A stretch of DNA of 64,000 nucleotides from assembly GCA_963932465.1 (NCBI GenBank), contig OZ010798.1:19700981-19764980 (forward strand). Reading direction: 5' to 3'. This stretch comes from Maratus speciosus. Its lineage: Eukaryota > Arthropoda > Arachnida > Araneae > Salticidae. The notes under the pieces were generated by a model that saw only the letters and a list, made by a program, of their open reading frames with translations, did not search any database and was not told the DNA's origin. Position numbers and translations under genes: made by a program. Shown here one piece after another: positions 1 to 13,445 of the stretch (within the stretch, counting starts at the first letter, position 1; every line of letters starts with the position of its first letter).

Positions 1-288
1 CACAAAAATCGCTATATCAGCGTCCCCTACCGGCGAATTTTTTCCAAATTCAGGGAGGATCTGCTTGCCATAGCCAAAAACTTAACATAAAAATTTGGTT
101 CAATTCTATGCATAACTTCATACACTTTTTGATGGTACAATGGCGACAGACACACGGACACACGGACATTTTCTATAAACATGTTTTTTGGGATCTCTGA
201 CCCCTAAAACATGTAAATCCGTCGAAAACCGGAAGTCGCAAAAAATTTCGATTACAATACTTTCTTCTATTGAAGATAGAAGAAAGTA
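1..288 (+). mobile_element. Helentron-like element HB, 3' end only (copy HB1)
   Basis: The end of a repeat that recurs at 9751-10548, 24473-25545 and 28385-30534. It shows the family's ACAGACAG-type stretch, then the conserved block around 'tctgacccctaaaac', and finishes in a perfect hairpin: TACTTTCTTCTAT (258-270) pairs with ATAGAAGAAAGTA (276-288). The 5' part lies outside the window. A 3'-terminal hairpin plus a central minisatellite is typical of non-autonomous Helentrons (HINE/DINE-type). That assignment is inference; the repeat and the hairpin are seen directly. Confidence 0.6.
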
Positions 289-535
289 AAAAACAAAGTC
301 GCATTCTGAGGTAGGATGCGCGCGCATCGCGCGTCCTTCGTTGCTATGGGGAGCAGAGAAAAAGTTTCACTTCAATGGATTTAAATGTGAATAAACGAAG
401 AATAATGCAGTTTTTGCCATTAAACAGTAAAAATGACAGTTTATTTGTAACTCTATTTTTTTTATTTGTACTTCCGTAAAAGTTACTAATATACGGGGTC
501 ATGTTAAAGCGGTTCTCAAGTTTTCTACTCAGCAA
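289..535. other. unassigned, with a small GC palindrome
   Basis: No gene is seen. A short alternating CG-rich segment around 313-336 (GCGCGCGCATCGCGCG-like) stands out from AT-rich surroundings. Confidence 0.4.
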
Positions 536-905
536 TTACCAAATTTTCACACTTGTTTTTAAACGTAAAGGCACGACGAAATTGGTAGGGCTAACTATTG
601 AAGTGATTTGAAATCGAAATGCATTTTCCATATTTCGATAGATAAATTAGTTATTGAGTTATGAGTAACGTTTGCCACATGACGGTTTTTTCCCTTTCTC
701 TTGCTGTCACGTCCGAAATTCGGTTCAAAACACCCACTTTGACAATATTTTCTGAAAGATCATTTGCGTTTGCTAAAAAATGGAAACCATCTTTCGATTA
801 CATAGTTTCTAAATAATAAAATCTTTCAGTTTCATCTATTTCTGAACAAAAAGAATTCAAAATTATGTCTGAAAATAGCCCCTTTGGATTTGAGCATAGA
901 TGCTT
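536..905 (-). mobile_element. degenerate MITE-B copy (B1)
   Basis: It matches the inverted orientation of MITE-B: a conserved 'ttcggttcaaaac' core near 720, then the 'tttctgaaagatc' block, and a right end reading 'cctttggatttgag' near 885-897. The terminal TTAA sites are not preserved. It is an old copy, placed by comparison with 62818-63630. Confidence 0.45.
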
Positions 906-1100
906 TCAGTGTGACGTCAGTCATGACGTTGTGATTGGAAACTGACTCCAAACAAACGGTTACTATGTTTATAAATCGTAGAAAATGTTACCGCTGGATA
1001 TAAAATATTAAAATAGTTATCTGTGACATATAGCTATAAAATACACTATATAGCCGAACACTTTCTATTTTAGACATTTTGTCGAATATTTAAAAATATA

Positions 1101-1684
1101 CAGTAGAACCTCGATTATCCGAAGTAATTGGGACCTACCATCTTTCGGAAAATCGAAATTTTCGGATAATCCAGAATGCTTCAATTTTAAGATTAAGGTG
1201 AAATATATGCTCTATTTCTTATTATGGTAACAAGTGCTTAATAAAAATAAAGCAATAGCAAATTAGAAACAAGAATAAATTTCCTGAATTTTAATGTTGA
1301 AATTAAGTACATTTAACATGGGACTGAAACAATGGTTTGTTTGTCGCAGTCTCGATTGCCTTTGCTTTGAAGCTCTATCACGAAGTTTTTTAATATTATT
1401 AGTTCACCAATATCACAGTCTTTCTGCTGCCCCAGCCATGTCACACTTTTGCAAAACATTCAAAACCTTTAGAATTGCTAATTTGCTTGTTCCACTCCAC
1501 AGCTTACGGAAATTCGAGTTAAATTCAAAGGAATTCTAAAGAAAGGGGATCGAAAGTATTTATATGTACTCGTAGTTCGTAAAGGACCATTTTCACACAA
1601 GGAATGTGATAATAGTAATAAAAAACAAAGCTTTAAAAATGGATTTCGGTTAACCGAGAGTTTCGGATAAAAGAGGTTCTACTG
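1101..1684 (+). mobile_element. pogo-like non-autonomous element (pogo-1)
   Basis: The terminal inverted repeats begin CAGTAGAACCTC at the left and end GAGGTTCTACTG at the right, with internal 'ttatccgaa' blocks. A TA dinucleotide flanks each side (1099-1100 and 1685-1686), as expected for Tc1/mariner/pogo insertion. On the minus strand, around 1300-1540, broken coding sequence reads like a transposase C-terminus (...LRDRASKQRQSR...) with stops. A related copy in the other orientation is at 23215-23883. Confidence 0.75.
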
Positions 1685-2159
1685 TACTTGTCAAATTCTT
1701 CTGAAACTTCGGGATTATAAAGAATATGTGTGGCCTCCTATTTATCATCGTCAATTTGATAAGGAGGACAATCAGGGGGGTCAACAAAAAATCAAAGGAA
1801 AATAATAATACCTGGGATCACCCTGTAGATCAAAATGCACGAAATAACCTGTCGCTGCAGAATACAAATATGTGGATATTATACAACACGTTTATTGATT
1901 TTTGTAAGAATAGCACGTATATTCATAGAGATATAGCGATTTTTTTAAGTTAAAAAAATTCTTGCATGTTTTAGCTTATATCATTCAGGGTTTTCAACTA
2001 AATTTAACGACAGTTCCAGAAAAATTGGCAAAAGGTAATAGAAACAATATAATGCAATTGGAATATAATTATATAAATATTTTTATGAAATATGAGCAGT
2101 TGTATGAAATCATTTTTATCTGCGCATGCGCGAACGATAACAAAGATTTTTTTAGATAA

Positions 2160-2626
2160 TTTAATAGTCATATTTACATAATTTACTATGGAGCAACTCA
2201 TAAAAAAAATCCAGTCAAATATCGTGAAAATTCAGAAAGATATCGGCGATAGAGTGAGCTAATTTTTAGTTGCTCTATAAAAGCAGATGAATAACAAGGG
2301 ATTTTCCACAAATTATCATTTTTTATTAACCGACTTTCAGAAAAAAATTAGTATTTAATGAATATCAATGAGTAGATTTAGAACAAATGCTTCGATTTTG
2401 ATACTTCTTTTTACCATAGAATAGGCTCGTTCTGGTGGTTATCCAAGAAGAACTAAAGCACCAATTAAAAAAAAAAAAAAAAAAAAAATTAAATTGTCAG
2501 TTTGTGGAAAATTCCTTATCATTCAGCTGTTTTTAGAAAGTAACTCAAAATCAGCTCACTCTATCGCGGATTATCTTTCTGAATTTTCACGATATTATTT
2601 TTATGAGTTGCTTCTTGACTATTAAA
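2160..2626. mobile_element. palindromic MITE D
   Basis: The left arm (about 2160-2320) and right arm (about 2490-2626) are inverted copies: 'aatagtca', 'gagcaactcataa', 'gtgaaaattcagaaagat' and 'tagagtgagct' all recur inverted on the right. The centre holds an A-run near 2466-2488. It lies inside foldback Q and abuts the Helitron start. No coding capacity. Confidence 0.6.
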
Positions 2627-3904
2627 TCCTTCTATATATAAAAAAAAGTTTTGATTTGGAAATGGACCAATGAAAATCTGCGTAGATATTCCGGATAGAT
2701 CGGCATTCAATTTGAATGCTTAAGCATGGCCTTTCATCGTTAATATTAAAAAAACTGTTGCATACAAAAATATGAAAATCGGTGGTATTATAGAGAAATG
2801 TTTGATAAACACGCTGATGCAGGCAGTTTTTAAATCGAAGAATTATTTTAAGAGATATTTAATGCTAAAGTTGGCCAAAATCGTTCCATTAAAAAAGTTT
2901 TATTGGAGCAAAAACTATACATGAGAATTTAATCATTTTTAGATCATTTTATACGTTTTAAGTTACCGGTGTTCAGATTGCATTTATTTTTCTTATTTGA
3001 CTCATTTTTTGAGGTTTTATTTCTATTTTAAATTCAAATTTTCAGCTTTTCGAGAGATATATTTTACAAATTTTAGAAAATGTTATTAATTTAAACTGTT
3101 GCCAATTGTATAAACAGCGCAAACATTAAGGTTTACTTCAAATTAAAAATTTATTTACACGTGACTATTATAAACCGAAAAAAACCTTAAAAATTAGAAT
3201 TAAATGATTACATGTTAAAAGCAGGAAAATTACGTTATAAGAATTATATTTTCACTTGAATTTTAAAAGAGAAACAAAATCTTAAAATAAAAATAATCAT
3301 TATTATGCGTTAAAACTTGTAAATGGAGGAAATTACGTCATATTTAAAATGGCCAAAAAATATGGCAAAACAATTTTAATTATATTTGCGCGAGATATTT
3401 TGAGATAATCTTTTCAACTATTATCGTGAATTTGAAGACAGCACAAATAATATTTCCTTATAACAACAAAAGTATTTTCACGTTAATATTAATAAGGGAA
3501 ATAAAACTTTGGTTTAAATTACGTCAGATTTGAAACGATACATTTAAAAGGAATTATTTAAAAGAACTATCTTATAGCGCTGTTAAAAAATACCGGGAGA
3601 CAATGACACTGTTTACTTAATTCATTTTACATTAGTTTATTTTCAAATGTTTAACTAATTTTTTTAATTAAATACGAAAACAGCCATTGTATCTCTTAAC
3701 AGCAGCAGATTTGGTCTTAAAAATCCCCAATCCAAGGAAAACGAATGGAAACCCGTTTACAGAGAGATAGCTACTGTTTTTTTTTTTTTTTTTAAATTTT
3801 AATTCAATATTTTTAAAGCCGACCAAATTAGCGTGCTTTTTGGATTTTGCCGTGCCTGAACGGGAGTTGCCGAGCGTAGCTCGTAGGGGGCAGGAGCCCC
3901 CTAG
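2627..3904 (+). mobile_element. non-autonomous Helitron (Hel-1), both ends intact
   Basis: The 5' end reads TCCTTCTATATATA after an A. The 3' end has a GC-rich hairpin, GGGGGC (3886-3891), loop AGGA, GCCCCC (3896-3901), running into terminal CTAG (3901-3904), followed by T. Insertion between A and T, a 5' TC, a 3' hairpin and CTRR are the canonical Helitron signature. The ~1.28-kb interior is AT-rich with no Rep/helicase coding sequence, so the element would depend on a helper. Confidence 0.8.
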
Positions 3905-4362
3905 TTATATAAAACAATCTTTGTTATCGTCCGCGTATGCGCAGATAAAAATTATTTCATACAACCGTTCATATTTCATAAAATATTTAATATATTTATA
4001 TTCTAATTGAACTATACTGTTTCTACTACACTTTATTAATTTTTCTGAAACTGGCGTTAAATTTGGTTGAAATCCCTGCATAATAAAAAAAAAAAAAACA
4101 TGCAACAATTTATTGAACTTAAAAAAAAAATTGCTATATCTTCATGAATATACGTGCTATTCTTACTCATATCTATAAACATCTTGCACAGGATACACAA
4201 ATTTGCATTCTGCAGCGATAGATCATTTTGTGCATTTTAATTTACAGGGTGATCCCAAAAAATTGTTATTTTCCTTTGAATTTTTTTTTTTTTTTTTTTT
4301 TTTTTTTGGCCCAATAATTGTCCTAAACATATTCTTTATAATCCTGAAGTTTCAGAAGAATC

Positions 4363-4607
4363 CGAAAAGTATATTTATTAATGATCAAGTATATTTATTA
4401 TTGATCAATAAGTTTTTTCAAGGTTTAAACCATCTGTAATCAGTTGTGATTTGAATGAATCTGAGATGGTGTTGGCATCCTCTGCTTCAATCTGACTTAA
4501 GCTATAAAACATTGTTTTCAATTTTTTGTCATCCCTACTGTAGTACTTTATCGTAATGCAAAGCACCTCCGTTGTATTAATCACTGTGCTTTCGTCAATA
4601 ATAAAAG
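4363..4607. other. unassigned AT-rich spacer
   Basis: Only short accidental reading frames are seen. It lies between foldback Q and Helentron-like copy HA1. Confidence 0.4.
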
Positions 4608-4859
4608 AAAAAAGTCCTTCCGGCCAGTGCCGGGAGGAAGAGGTAGCTTTCATATTCCTTATTTTTAAAAAGCAAGCTTATATTATTAAACACATGAACC
4701 TGAATTTAGTGGAAACCGATTATAGGAGATTCAATACTAATTTTTATCAATACTAAATCATTATGAATGAGAATTTTGCGAAATTAGTCAGCTTTATCCA
4801 AGCTGCTTTTATTTAAAGTAACTTATATTTGGTTGCCAAATTCGGCGATATCTTGAAGT

Positions 4860-6575
4860 TCCTGCCATTTTAAGACAACATGGTGGAGAGACTAACGAGT
4901 GAACTTGGTCGAGACCTTAGTAATTCCTGTGCACATGCTCACTCACATCGGAATCGGTTGATATATACAAGTGCTGTCGCAGGCAAAAAATCATATTTTT
5001 CAAAATGTCAACCACATTAGAAATTCAAACTGCTATATCTGAGCCATTTTTTAAGATAAAGACAAAACAAAAAATGCTGCGGAATCCTTATTATCATGGT
5101 CAAATACTTTCAATTTCTAATTTTTTGCACCTCACTTTAAATATAATTTTTTTTTTAATTTAATGGTCTCCATTTTGAAACAAGATGGCTGATGAAGCTG
5201 GGCAGCGAACTTGGTCGAGACATTACGCTATACTATCCACATGCCTTGTTACATCAAAATAGGTTAATAAATACGCGTGTTATCACGTGACAAACATGAG
5301 ATCGTTTCAAAATGTCAGCCATGCTAGAAATTCAACTATTTTCTAAGATATATACGAAACAAAAACTGCTCCGGAATCTTTGTATCAAGGTCAAACACAT
5401 AAAAGAAAAACTTTTTCATTTTTCAATTTTTTGATAACTTATTTTAAATTTAAAATTTAATTTTTTTTAAATGGCAGCCCTTTTGAAACAAAATGGCGAA
5501 TGAACCTGGCCAACGAACTCGGTCGAGACATTAGTATGTACTATGTACACACCAAGTTACATCCAAATCGGTTCATAAATACGCCTGTTATCGCGTGACA
5601 AAAATCAGGTCATTTCAAAATGTCAGCCACAATAGAAATTCAAAATGCTATAACTCAACCATTTGTTTAGATATAGACGAAACCAAAACTGTTCCGGAAT
5701 CTTTATATTAAGGTCAAACACATATAAAAAAATATTTTTCATTTTCCAATTTTTTGGTACCTTATTTTAATTTTTAAAATTTTTTTTAAATGGCCGCCAT
5801 TTTGAAACAAGATGGCGGATGAAGCTGGCGAACGAACTCGGTTGAGACATTGGTACGTATTATGTATACACCAAGGTACATCCAAATCGGTTCACAAATA
5901 CGCCTGTTACCGCGTGACAAAAATCAGGTCGTTTCAAAATGTCAGTTACGCTAGAAATTCAAAGTGCTATAACTCAGTCATTTTTTAAGATATAGACGAA
6001 ACAAAAACTGCTCCGGAATCTTTGTATCAAGGACAAACATATAAGAAAAAAATATTTTTCAATTTTCAATTTTTTGGTACCACATTTCAAATTTTAAATT
6101 AAAAAAAAATTTAAATGGCCGCCATTTTGAAACAAGATGGCGGATAAAGCTGGCCAACGAACTCTGTCGAGACATTGGTGCGTATTATGTATACACCAAG
6201 GTACATCTAAATCGGTTCATAAATACGCATGTTATCGCGTGACAAAAATCAGGTCGTTTCAAAATGTCAGCTAAGCTAGAAATTCAAAGTGCTATAACTC
6301 AGCCATTTTTTAAGATATAGACAAAACAAAAAATGCTCCGGAATCTTTGTATCAAGGTCAAACACATAAGAAAAAAAATATTTTTCAATTTTCAATTTTT
6401 TGATACCACATTTCAAATTTAAAAATTTAAAAATTTTTTTAAATGGCCGCCATTTTGAAACAAGATGGCGGATGAAGCTGGCCAACGAACTCAGTCGAGA
6501 CATTGGTATGCACTATGTATACACGAAATTTCATCCAAATCGGTTCATGAATACGAGGGTTACAATGTGACAAAG
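4860..6575 (+). repeat. ~330-bp tandem array inside HA1
   Basis: About five diverged units. Each carries 'gccattttgaaacaagatgg' (near 5170, 5480, 5795, 6117 and 6446), then 'aacgaactcggtcgagaca', 'aatcggtt.ataaatacg' and 'tttcaaaatgtcag'. The unit is non-coding. The CCGCCATTTT...AAAATGGCGG-like element inside it is itself a small inverted repeat. Confidence 0.8.
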
Positions 6576-6589
6576 ATCAGATATATATA

Positions 6590-7790
6590 TATACATATAT
6601 TGGAATTTTAGTATTTGACAATCTTATATAAACATCCATTTTTATTGATTTATTTTATAATTTATTTATTTATTTATTTATTTTTTCTCTATCCTGTTCA
6701 TTTTTTATATGCAAAGCTAAATATTAAGACTATTATATTTTTATAATATATAATTTATTTTATTTTATAGCATATAGCCTCTATTCTATATATTATCAAG
6801 TTAAAAAAGTTTTTTAATTTCTCAGTGTAGATTTAATGGTATGGTAATATAATATATTGTATTAACATTTAATATATTAAAAAAAAAATTCTGAATAATG
6901 AAATACAGTGTCTATATTGGGATGTGTGTAGGAATGCAGTTGATACATTTTAATTCACTGGCATGTATTAGGTTCTACTTACTGTGACATTTGTATAATC
7001 ATAAGAGTTTTTAAATAAAATTATAGATGGCAGCACCATAAATTTTGTATTTTATATAGGCTATATTAAAGTCATAATTTTAATTTTTTACACTAGGTGG
7101 AAATTAACGGTGAATATTGGCAATGTTGTAAAATTGTTATTATACAATTTAAAATTGTTTTTAGGTATTATAAATAATGTAATTATTTTTTATTTATATT
7201 ATATTAATTATATTTATCACAATATTTCAACATGAATTAACTGATTCCATAGCTTTTAATTTCTGTGTTAACTTAACTGTTTTATTCACCTTAATCTTAT
7301 CATGCTTTTTGGATTCCATGTGCGGGAATATATTTTGAAAATCTACTGGGAATTAATAGGTATGTTTTTGTAAGAGTTCTATTGCTATAAATTAAATATT
7401 TAATGGGTTGTAGTTTTTTTTTTCCATTTCATGCCATTTGATAAGATTCTGTATTCATCTTGGAACTATTATTTTGATTATATTGGTTGTTTGAGTAGTG
7501 GGGAAAATTTTTTTTCATCTTATAGCTTTTTTCCCACAGAAAACAACCGATTTGCTTATATCATTGAATTCTGTACTCTTGAAAACGTTATTCAATATAT
7601 AAGTTTTTCAATTATTTCCGAATCCATATTCTTCTTTTTTTCTTCCATGTTAATTCTTGTAATTAGGTATACGGTACTTTATTTTACACATACAGTTCTA
7701 TATTGTAGGTTTATGGCGTGTAGTCAATCATTCACAATATTGCAGTTTTTGATGATGGTCGGTAATGTTTAATTAATGGTTATATATATA
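6590..7790. other. AT-rich segment specific to HA1
   Basis: A strongly AT-rich sequence flanked on both sides by TA microsatellites (about 6579-6600 and 7779-7820). It is missing from HA2, where the array runs through the microsatellite directly into the 3' block. A 113-codon open frame at 7431-7772 has low complexity and resembles nothing I recognise. I do not call it a gene. Confidence 0.5.
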
Positions 7791-7951
7791 TATATGTATA
7801 TATATATATAATGTATATATATATCAATTTTGAACGGAGGGTGGTTTCGGGGTCTGGGGGTCATGATCGATGAAAATATACCAAAATTTTTTGAAATCGC
7901 TTTCCTCCGAACGGCTGCAATAGGTAGCTTTTTGTAATGAAAGCTACCTAA

Positions 7952-8266
7952 TAGCTGCTTTCCACATCTTTAATTAAATCTTTCAAAAAGCACGGTAAAA
8001 GAAACTTTCGGATAAATCCTGAAGATTAAGTAATGTGAAGGTTTATGCCGTTTAAAACCGCAGAGTTTTCATTCAAGTTCCTTATAAGGAGAACTAGGGG
8101 GTCTGAAGCATTCATTGAGCAATGGGCAGTTATAAATGTAGCAATGTGACTGTAGTATGCAATTGCATGTCTTGCAAAAAGCTCTACTGTCATTACATGA
8201 AGAACAAACTAAACAGTCTTTAAAAAAAAAAAAGTTATAAAACTGTTTTTATTTCAGTTATATAAA
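7952..8266. other. unassigned
   Basis: Nothing recognised beyond short A-runs near 8221-8233. It separates HA1 from a Helitron 5' end. Confidence 0.4.
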
Positions 8267-8503
8267 TCTATACTAATAAAAGAAATGTGTATAGGTTTTT
8301 GTGTTTATCTACGATGACTATGCCGAACTTCATGATCTGGAAATTCAGGTGGGGATATTCCAAGGCAGGTCGTGATGCACCATCGGTACGTGTAAACTGT
8401 AATGTTGTAAACCACGAGCACGACCACGAGAATAATAATTGATATCTCCGATTTCTGAATTTTATTTTTGTTATCCAAATCAAAATCTAATTCGAGACAG
8501 ATA
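8267..8503 (+). mobile_element. Helitron 5' end fragment
   Basis: TCTATACTAATAAAAG follows an A at 8266 and resembles canonical Helitron 5' termini. It continues as a conserved-looking ~230-bp block, but no CTRR end with hairpin is seen before the hAT-like insertion at 8504 or after it. It is probably a 5' fragment. Confidence 0.45.
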
Positions 8504-8685
8504 CAGTGTTGTCAGATGACTAAAAATAAACTTTACGCGAAATAGTGAGAAAAATTCCCAAGTTTTTTCCCAGAAATGTTGATAGTCCCCAAAAATTTCC
8601 CCACGAACTACTTGTCCCTAAAAAATTCCCCTGGACTTTCAAAATCCCCCAAAATGGGGACAAAATTCCCATTCTGGCAATACTG
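8504..8685 (+). mobile_element. small hAT-like MITE (182 bp)
   Basis: Imperfect terminal repeats CAGTGTTGTCAGA (left) and TCTGGCAATACTG (right) match the common hAT-type CAGTGTTGCCA terminus. The interior is made of irregular C-runs and A-runs ('tttccccac', 'attcccctgg'). No clear 8-bp duplication is visible, so superfamily placement is tentative. Confidence 0.45.
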
Positions 8686-9116
8686 AATAGTGTTTCTCTA
8701 ATGTTGAATTCACATCGGAATTTTAGAAAATATTTATTTCAAAATAGGAAAATGTTGCAACTTTTTTCCACCAAATTTATAAAAGTAAAATTTAATTAAA
8801 AGTTTCTGGTTCAAATCTTGATTAAAATTAGGTGGTATACAATATATACTATCGACCCTCAAGGGGTTAAAGGGGGGGAGGTTGGGAGGCCATCATGGGT
8901 TCTAAATAAGGGGCGTAAAATACGCAAAATATATGGTTAAAACCTAAAATATGTCATTCGAAGAAAAAAAATCTCGTTCATTGGCCTATGGCTACTAATG
9001 CTCTCCCCAGGTACACACGTGCATGCCCCTCAATTGTAAGCAAATATATCCGCTTTGGTTTCCGATTCTGCAAATTCTTTCGATTGACTTTCCATTTCTG
9101 AGTGGTATTAAAAATC
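8686..9116. other. unassigned with a G-rich tract
   Basis: No gene is seen. A G-run region sits at about 8868-8885. Confidence 0.4.
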
Positions 9117-9124
9117 CTCTAGTG

Positions 9125-9750
9125 CAGTGGTTCCCAACCTTTTTTTGGCTGCGTCGCACCTAAGTATATTTAACCCTTTATATACTGAAATATGAATTCA
9201 TGAAAATTTTATCTTCTAAAGCATTTTTCGTGAATTGTTTAAACTACATTAGAAGATTGACATAATCATTTAATAAATTTTTGAAGGATTTTGATATTTA
9301 GAAGGATTTATTAAATTTGAATTGGTAGGGATTTTGTGCACTATTGATAACCCCCACTCAAATCTTTTATTGTAAATATTTTTCTTAGTATTTTGTAGAA
9401 TTAGGAAATGTAAAAACAGAATATTCTTACAATAGAAATATAGAAATATTCCCGAATTGACCCCCCCCCCCCACCCACCCACCCACCCACGACGCCAAGA
9501 AAGCTGAAAAGATGCAAAGGCAAAAGAAATCATTCTTTTAAAAATAGTTTTGTTTTGTGCAAATAATAATGCTTTTGGAACAATGTAAAGTAATGTATCT
9601 CTAACTCATTCTAAACTGTATTATAACTAATCGATGTATTAGATGAATTTTATAACAAGTTAGTTTAATGGTAATTATAAGTAGCGTCAGTAGATAAAGA
9701 GTTAAAATCGTGATCTCCCACCTCCCTCCTTCCCTCTGTAACATATAATT
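9125..9750 (+). mobile_element. hAT terminus remnant interrupted by MITE-F
   Basis: CAGTGGTTCCCAACC at 9125 is a classic hAT terminus, preceded by the octamer CTCTAGTG (9117-9124), a plausible target. The hAT sequence is interrupted by MITE-F (9170-9705) and seems to resume at about 9706 ('atcgtgatctcccacc'). No matching right end is present here. Confidence 0.5.
9170..9705 (+). mobile_element. piggyBac-like MITE-F, copy F1 (TTAA-flanked)
   Basis: TTAA (9170-9173) followed by CCCTTTATATACTGA, and on the right the inverted form TCAGTAGATAAAGAG then TTAA (9702-9705). TTAA target duplication with CCC-starting ends is characteristic of piggyBac-type elements. Two more copies lie at 46510-47053 and 50888-51417. 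A C-run with CCCA repeats sits at 9462-9490. Non-coding. Confidence 0.7.
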
Positions 9751-10548
9751 TTTACTTTCTTCTATCTTTACAAGATGAAAGTACTGGATTTGTGAAAATT
9801 TTCGAATTCGGGTTTTCGACGGATTGACACGTTTTAGGAGTCAGCAATCCCGAAAAATGTGTTTCTACAAAATGTCTGTCTGTGACTCTGTCTGTTTGTC
9901 CGTCTTTCCGTCTGTATGTGATACAAATTATGTGGGCTCCCTATCTCAAGAACTAATGAACGGAATTTAATAAAACTTCAGATTCAGTTAGTCCCTGGTA
10001 TAAATAGGCGGTGATTACTTTTTCGTGTAAATCGCCCAACAGGCGGCACTGCTGTGCTGCATTTTCACGATTTCCGCAATAGCTCTATCTCAAGAGCTAA
10101 TGCTCGGATTTTGATCAGATTCAGTTAATCCTTGATATAATTTGGTGCTGATTACTTTTTACTGTAAATTGCCCAACAGGTGGCGCTATTATGAAGCATT
10201 ATTCATGATTATCGTCATAACCTCAAGAACTAATGCACGAATTTTGACCAAACTTCAGATTCAGTGAGTCCCTGGTATAAATTGTTCCTGATTTGTTTTT
10301 GGTGTAAATCGCTCAACAGATGGCTCTGCTATGCAGAATTTTTTCGATTTACTCAATAGCTCTATCTCAAAAACTATGTACAGATTTTCATCACGCTTCA
10401 GATTCAGTTAGAAGTTGACATAAGTTGTTGCTGATTAGATTTTGGTGTAAGTCACCTAACCGGTGACGCTGCTATGCTGCATTTTTCAGGAAGTATTAAC
10501 ATGTATAAGATAGAAAAAAGTTTTGGCATTGCCACGTCTGACTAGTTA
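9751..10548 (-). mobile_element. Helentron-like element HB, copy 2
   Basis: An inverted copy of the HB family. The 3' hairpin (ACTTTCTTCTATCTTT...GATGAAAGT) is at 9753-9783. The core has ~146-bp tandem units containing 'gttgggcgattta' in its inverse form. The 5' end 'aactagtcagacgtggcaat' lies at about 10548 on the minus strand, followed by the subterminal AGATAG/CTTTTTTC block. The array holds about four units. Confidence 0.6.
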
Positions 10549-10599
10549 TTATATAAAAAATGAACTGCTATTCACATGGAAGAAGCCTAAGAGAGATTA

Positions 10600-11023
10600 T
10601 TAAGGGTGTATTCGAAAAAATATTTTTCCACCCTCAACAGCTCGAAATTTTCTGAGACATTTTCAGACTCATTTTTAAAAGTAAAAACATGAAACTTGCT
10701 GGGGTGATTTCTGAAGACATGTTTAACATGCCGTGTAGTTTCATTTTGAGCTCAATTAATTAGAATTTGATTTTTAAACAATTATTTTCTCACTATGACC
10801 ATTTTTTTCATTCCCAGATCGCCTGCTTCGGAAAATTCGGTTCAAAATGCCAACTTTGACAGCGTTTTTTACAGTATTTTCTGCATTTATAAAAAAATTA
10901 AGAAGCACCGCACATTTTATAGTTTCTAAATAAGAGAATTTCCAAGTTTGGTGCGTTTGAGAGCAAAATTGAATTTTAAAATGAATCAGAAAATAAGCAG
11001 TTTGGATCGGAATACACCCTTAA
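10600..11023 (+). mobile_element. MITE-A copy A1 (TTAA-flanked)
   Basis: TTAA followed by GGGTGTATTCGAAAAA at the left, and CGGAATACACCC followed by TTAA at the right. It is ~424 bp and non-coding. TTAA duplication fits piggyBac- or Kolobok-type mobilisation; no transposase is present to decide. About ten copies occur in the window and serve as empty-site controls for nested insertions. Confidence 0.8.
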
Positions 11024-11278
11024 ATATGATAAATCCTTTCACATTCAAAAGGATAAGGGATATAAATATTTTTACCCGACTGCCAAGAAGGGTTATGTGT
11101 TTCACACGTATCTGGATATGTGGATTTCTTTACATCCTCGAAACATCTCAACGGCTGGATGAATTTTAATGAATTAAGTCTCTATCGATTTGTCTTAACC
11201 GTCCGATGGTTATAGGTTAGGTTTTGTTTTTATAAATTTAAAATGGCGGACGTAAAATAAAAAATGACGGTAGATACG

Positions 11279-13197
<1,919 letters not shown>

Positions 13198-13385
13198 AAA
13201 GAAAATTACGCACCTATTGAGTGGCCTATCATTGGATAGGTCTTTCAAAAGGAAGACGATGTTTCATTGGCTATTTTACAGTCAGAAAGCTCCGTTTAAA
13301 CATTACACACACTGGAAGTTGTGTGGGCAGGATTTCTAGCTTTACTGCAACTCTAATCTTCATAGACTATAGGCCTCATCAAAAC

Positions 13386-13445
13386 CAGGGGTGGATCCAG
13401 AGAATCGTTTTGGGGTTGGGGGGGGGGGGGGGATACCGAGTGATA
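13386..13445 (+). mobile_element. hAT-like left end with poly-G tract
   Basis: CAGGGGTGGATCC at 13386 resembles the CAGGGG(T/C)GGATCC ends of a widespread hAT-type repeat. A pure G-run follows (about 13418-13432). It truncates element L. No right end is identified. Confidence 0.4.

Larger units (their letters stand above)
1694..4362. mobile_element. foldback element Q with ~460-bp inverted arms
   Basis: The left arm (1694-2159) is repeated in reverse complement at 3905-4362. Matching landmarks are 'attcttctgaaacttc' at both outer ends, the CTGCAG-containing block, and the 'gcgcatgcgc'-like segment at the inner ends. Between the arms lie palindrome D (2160-2626) and a complete Helitron (2627-3904). 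No protein is recognised inside. The outer ends are not exact, and the left end starts within 10 bp of pogo-1. Confidence 0.6.
4608..7951 (+). mobile_element. Helentron-like element HA, copy 1
   Basis: It starts with a block shared almost base for base with 11279 (AGTCCTTCCGGCCAGTGCCG), followed by AGGTAGCTTTCAT at 4641-4653. It ends in a hairpin, AGGTAGCTTT ... AAAGCTACCT, at 7922-7949. The 5' motif is thus inverted relative to the hairpin's 3' side, the 'subTIR' arrangement described for Helentrons/HINEs. Inside are ~330-bp tandem units (4860-6575). A ~1.2-kb AT-rich stretch (6590-7780) interrupts the AT microsatellite before the conserved 3' block at about 7820 and is absent from copy 2. 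Confidence 0.6.

Noticed and set aside
7431..7772. 113-codon plus-strand frame inside HA1
   Set aside because: Phe/Tyr/Ser-rich and AT-driven, located in a block absent from HA2; no domain seen.
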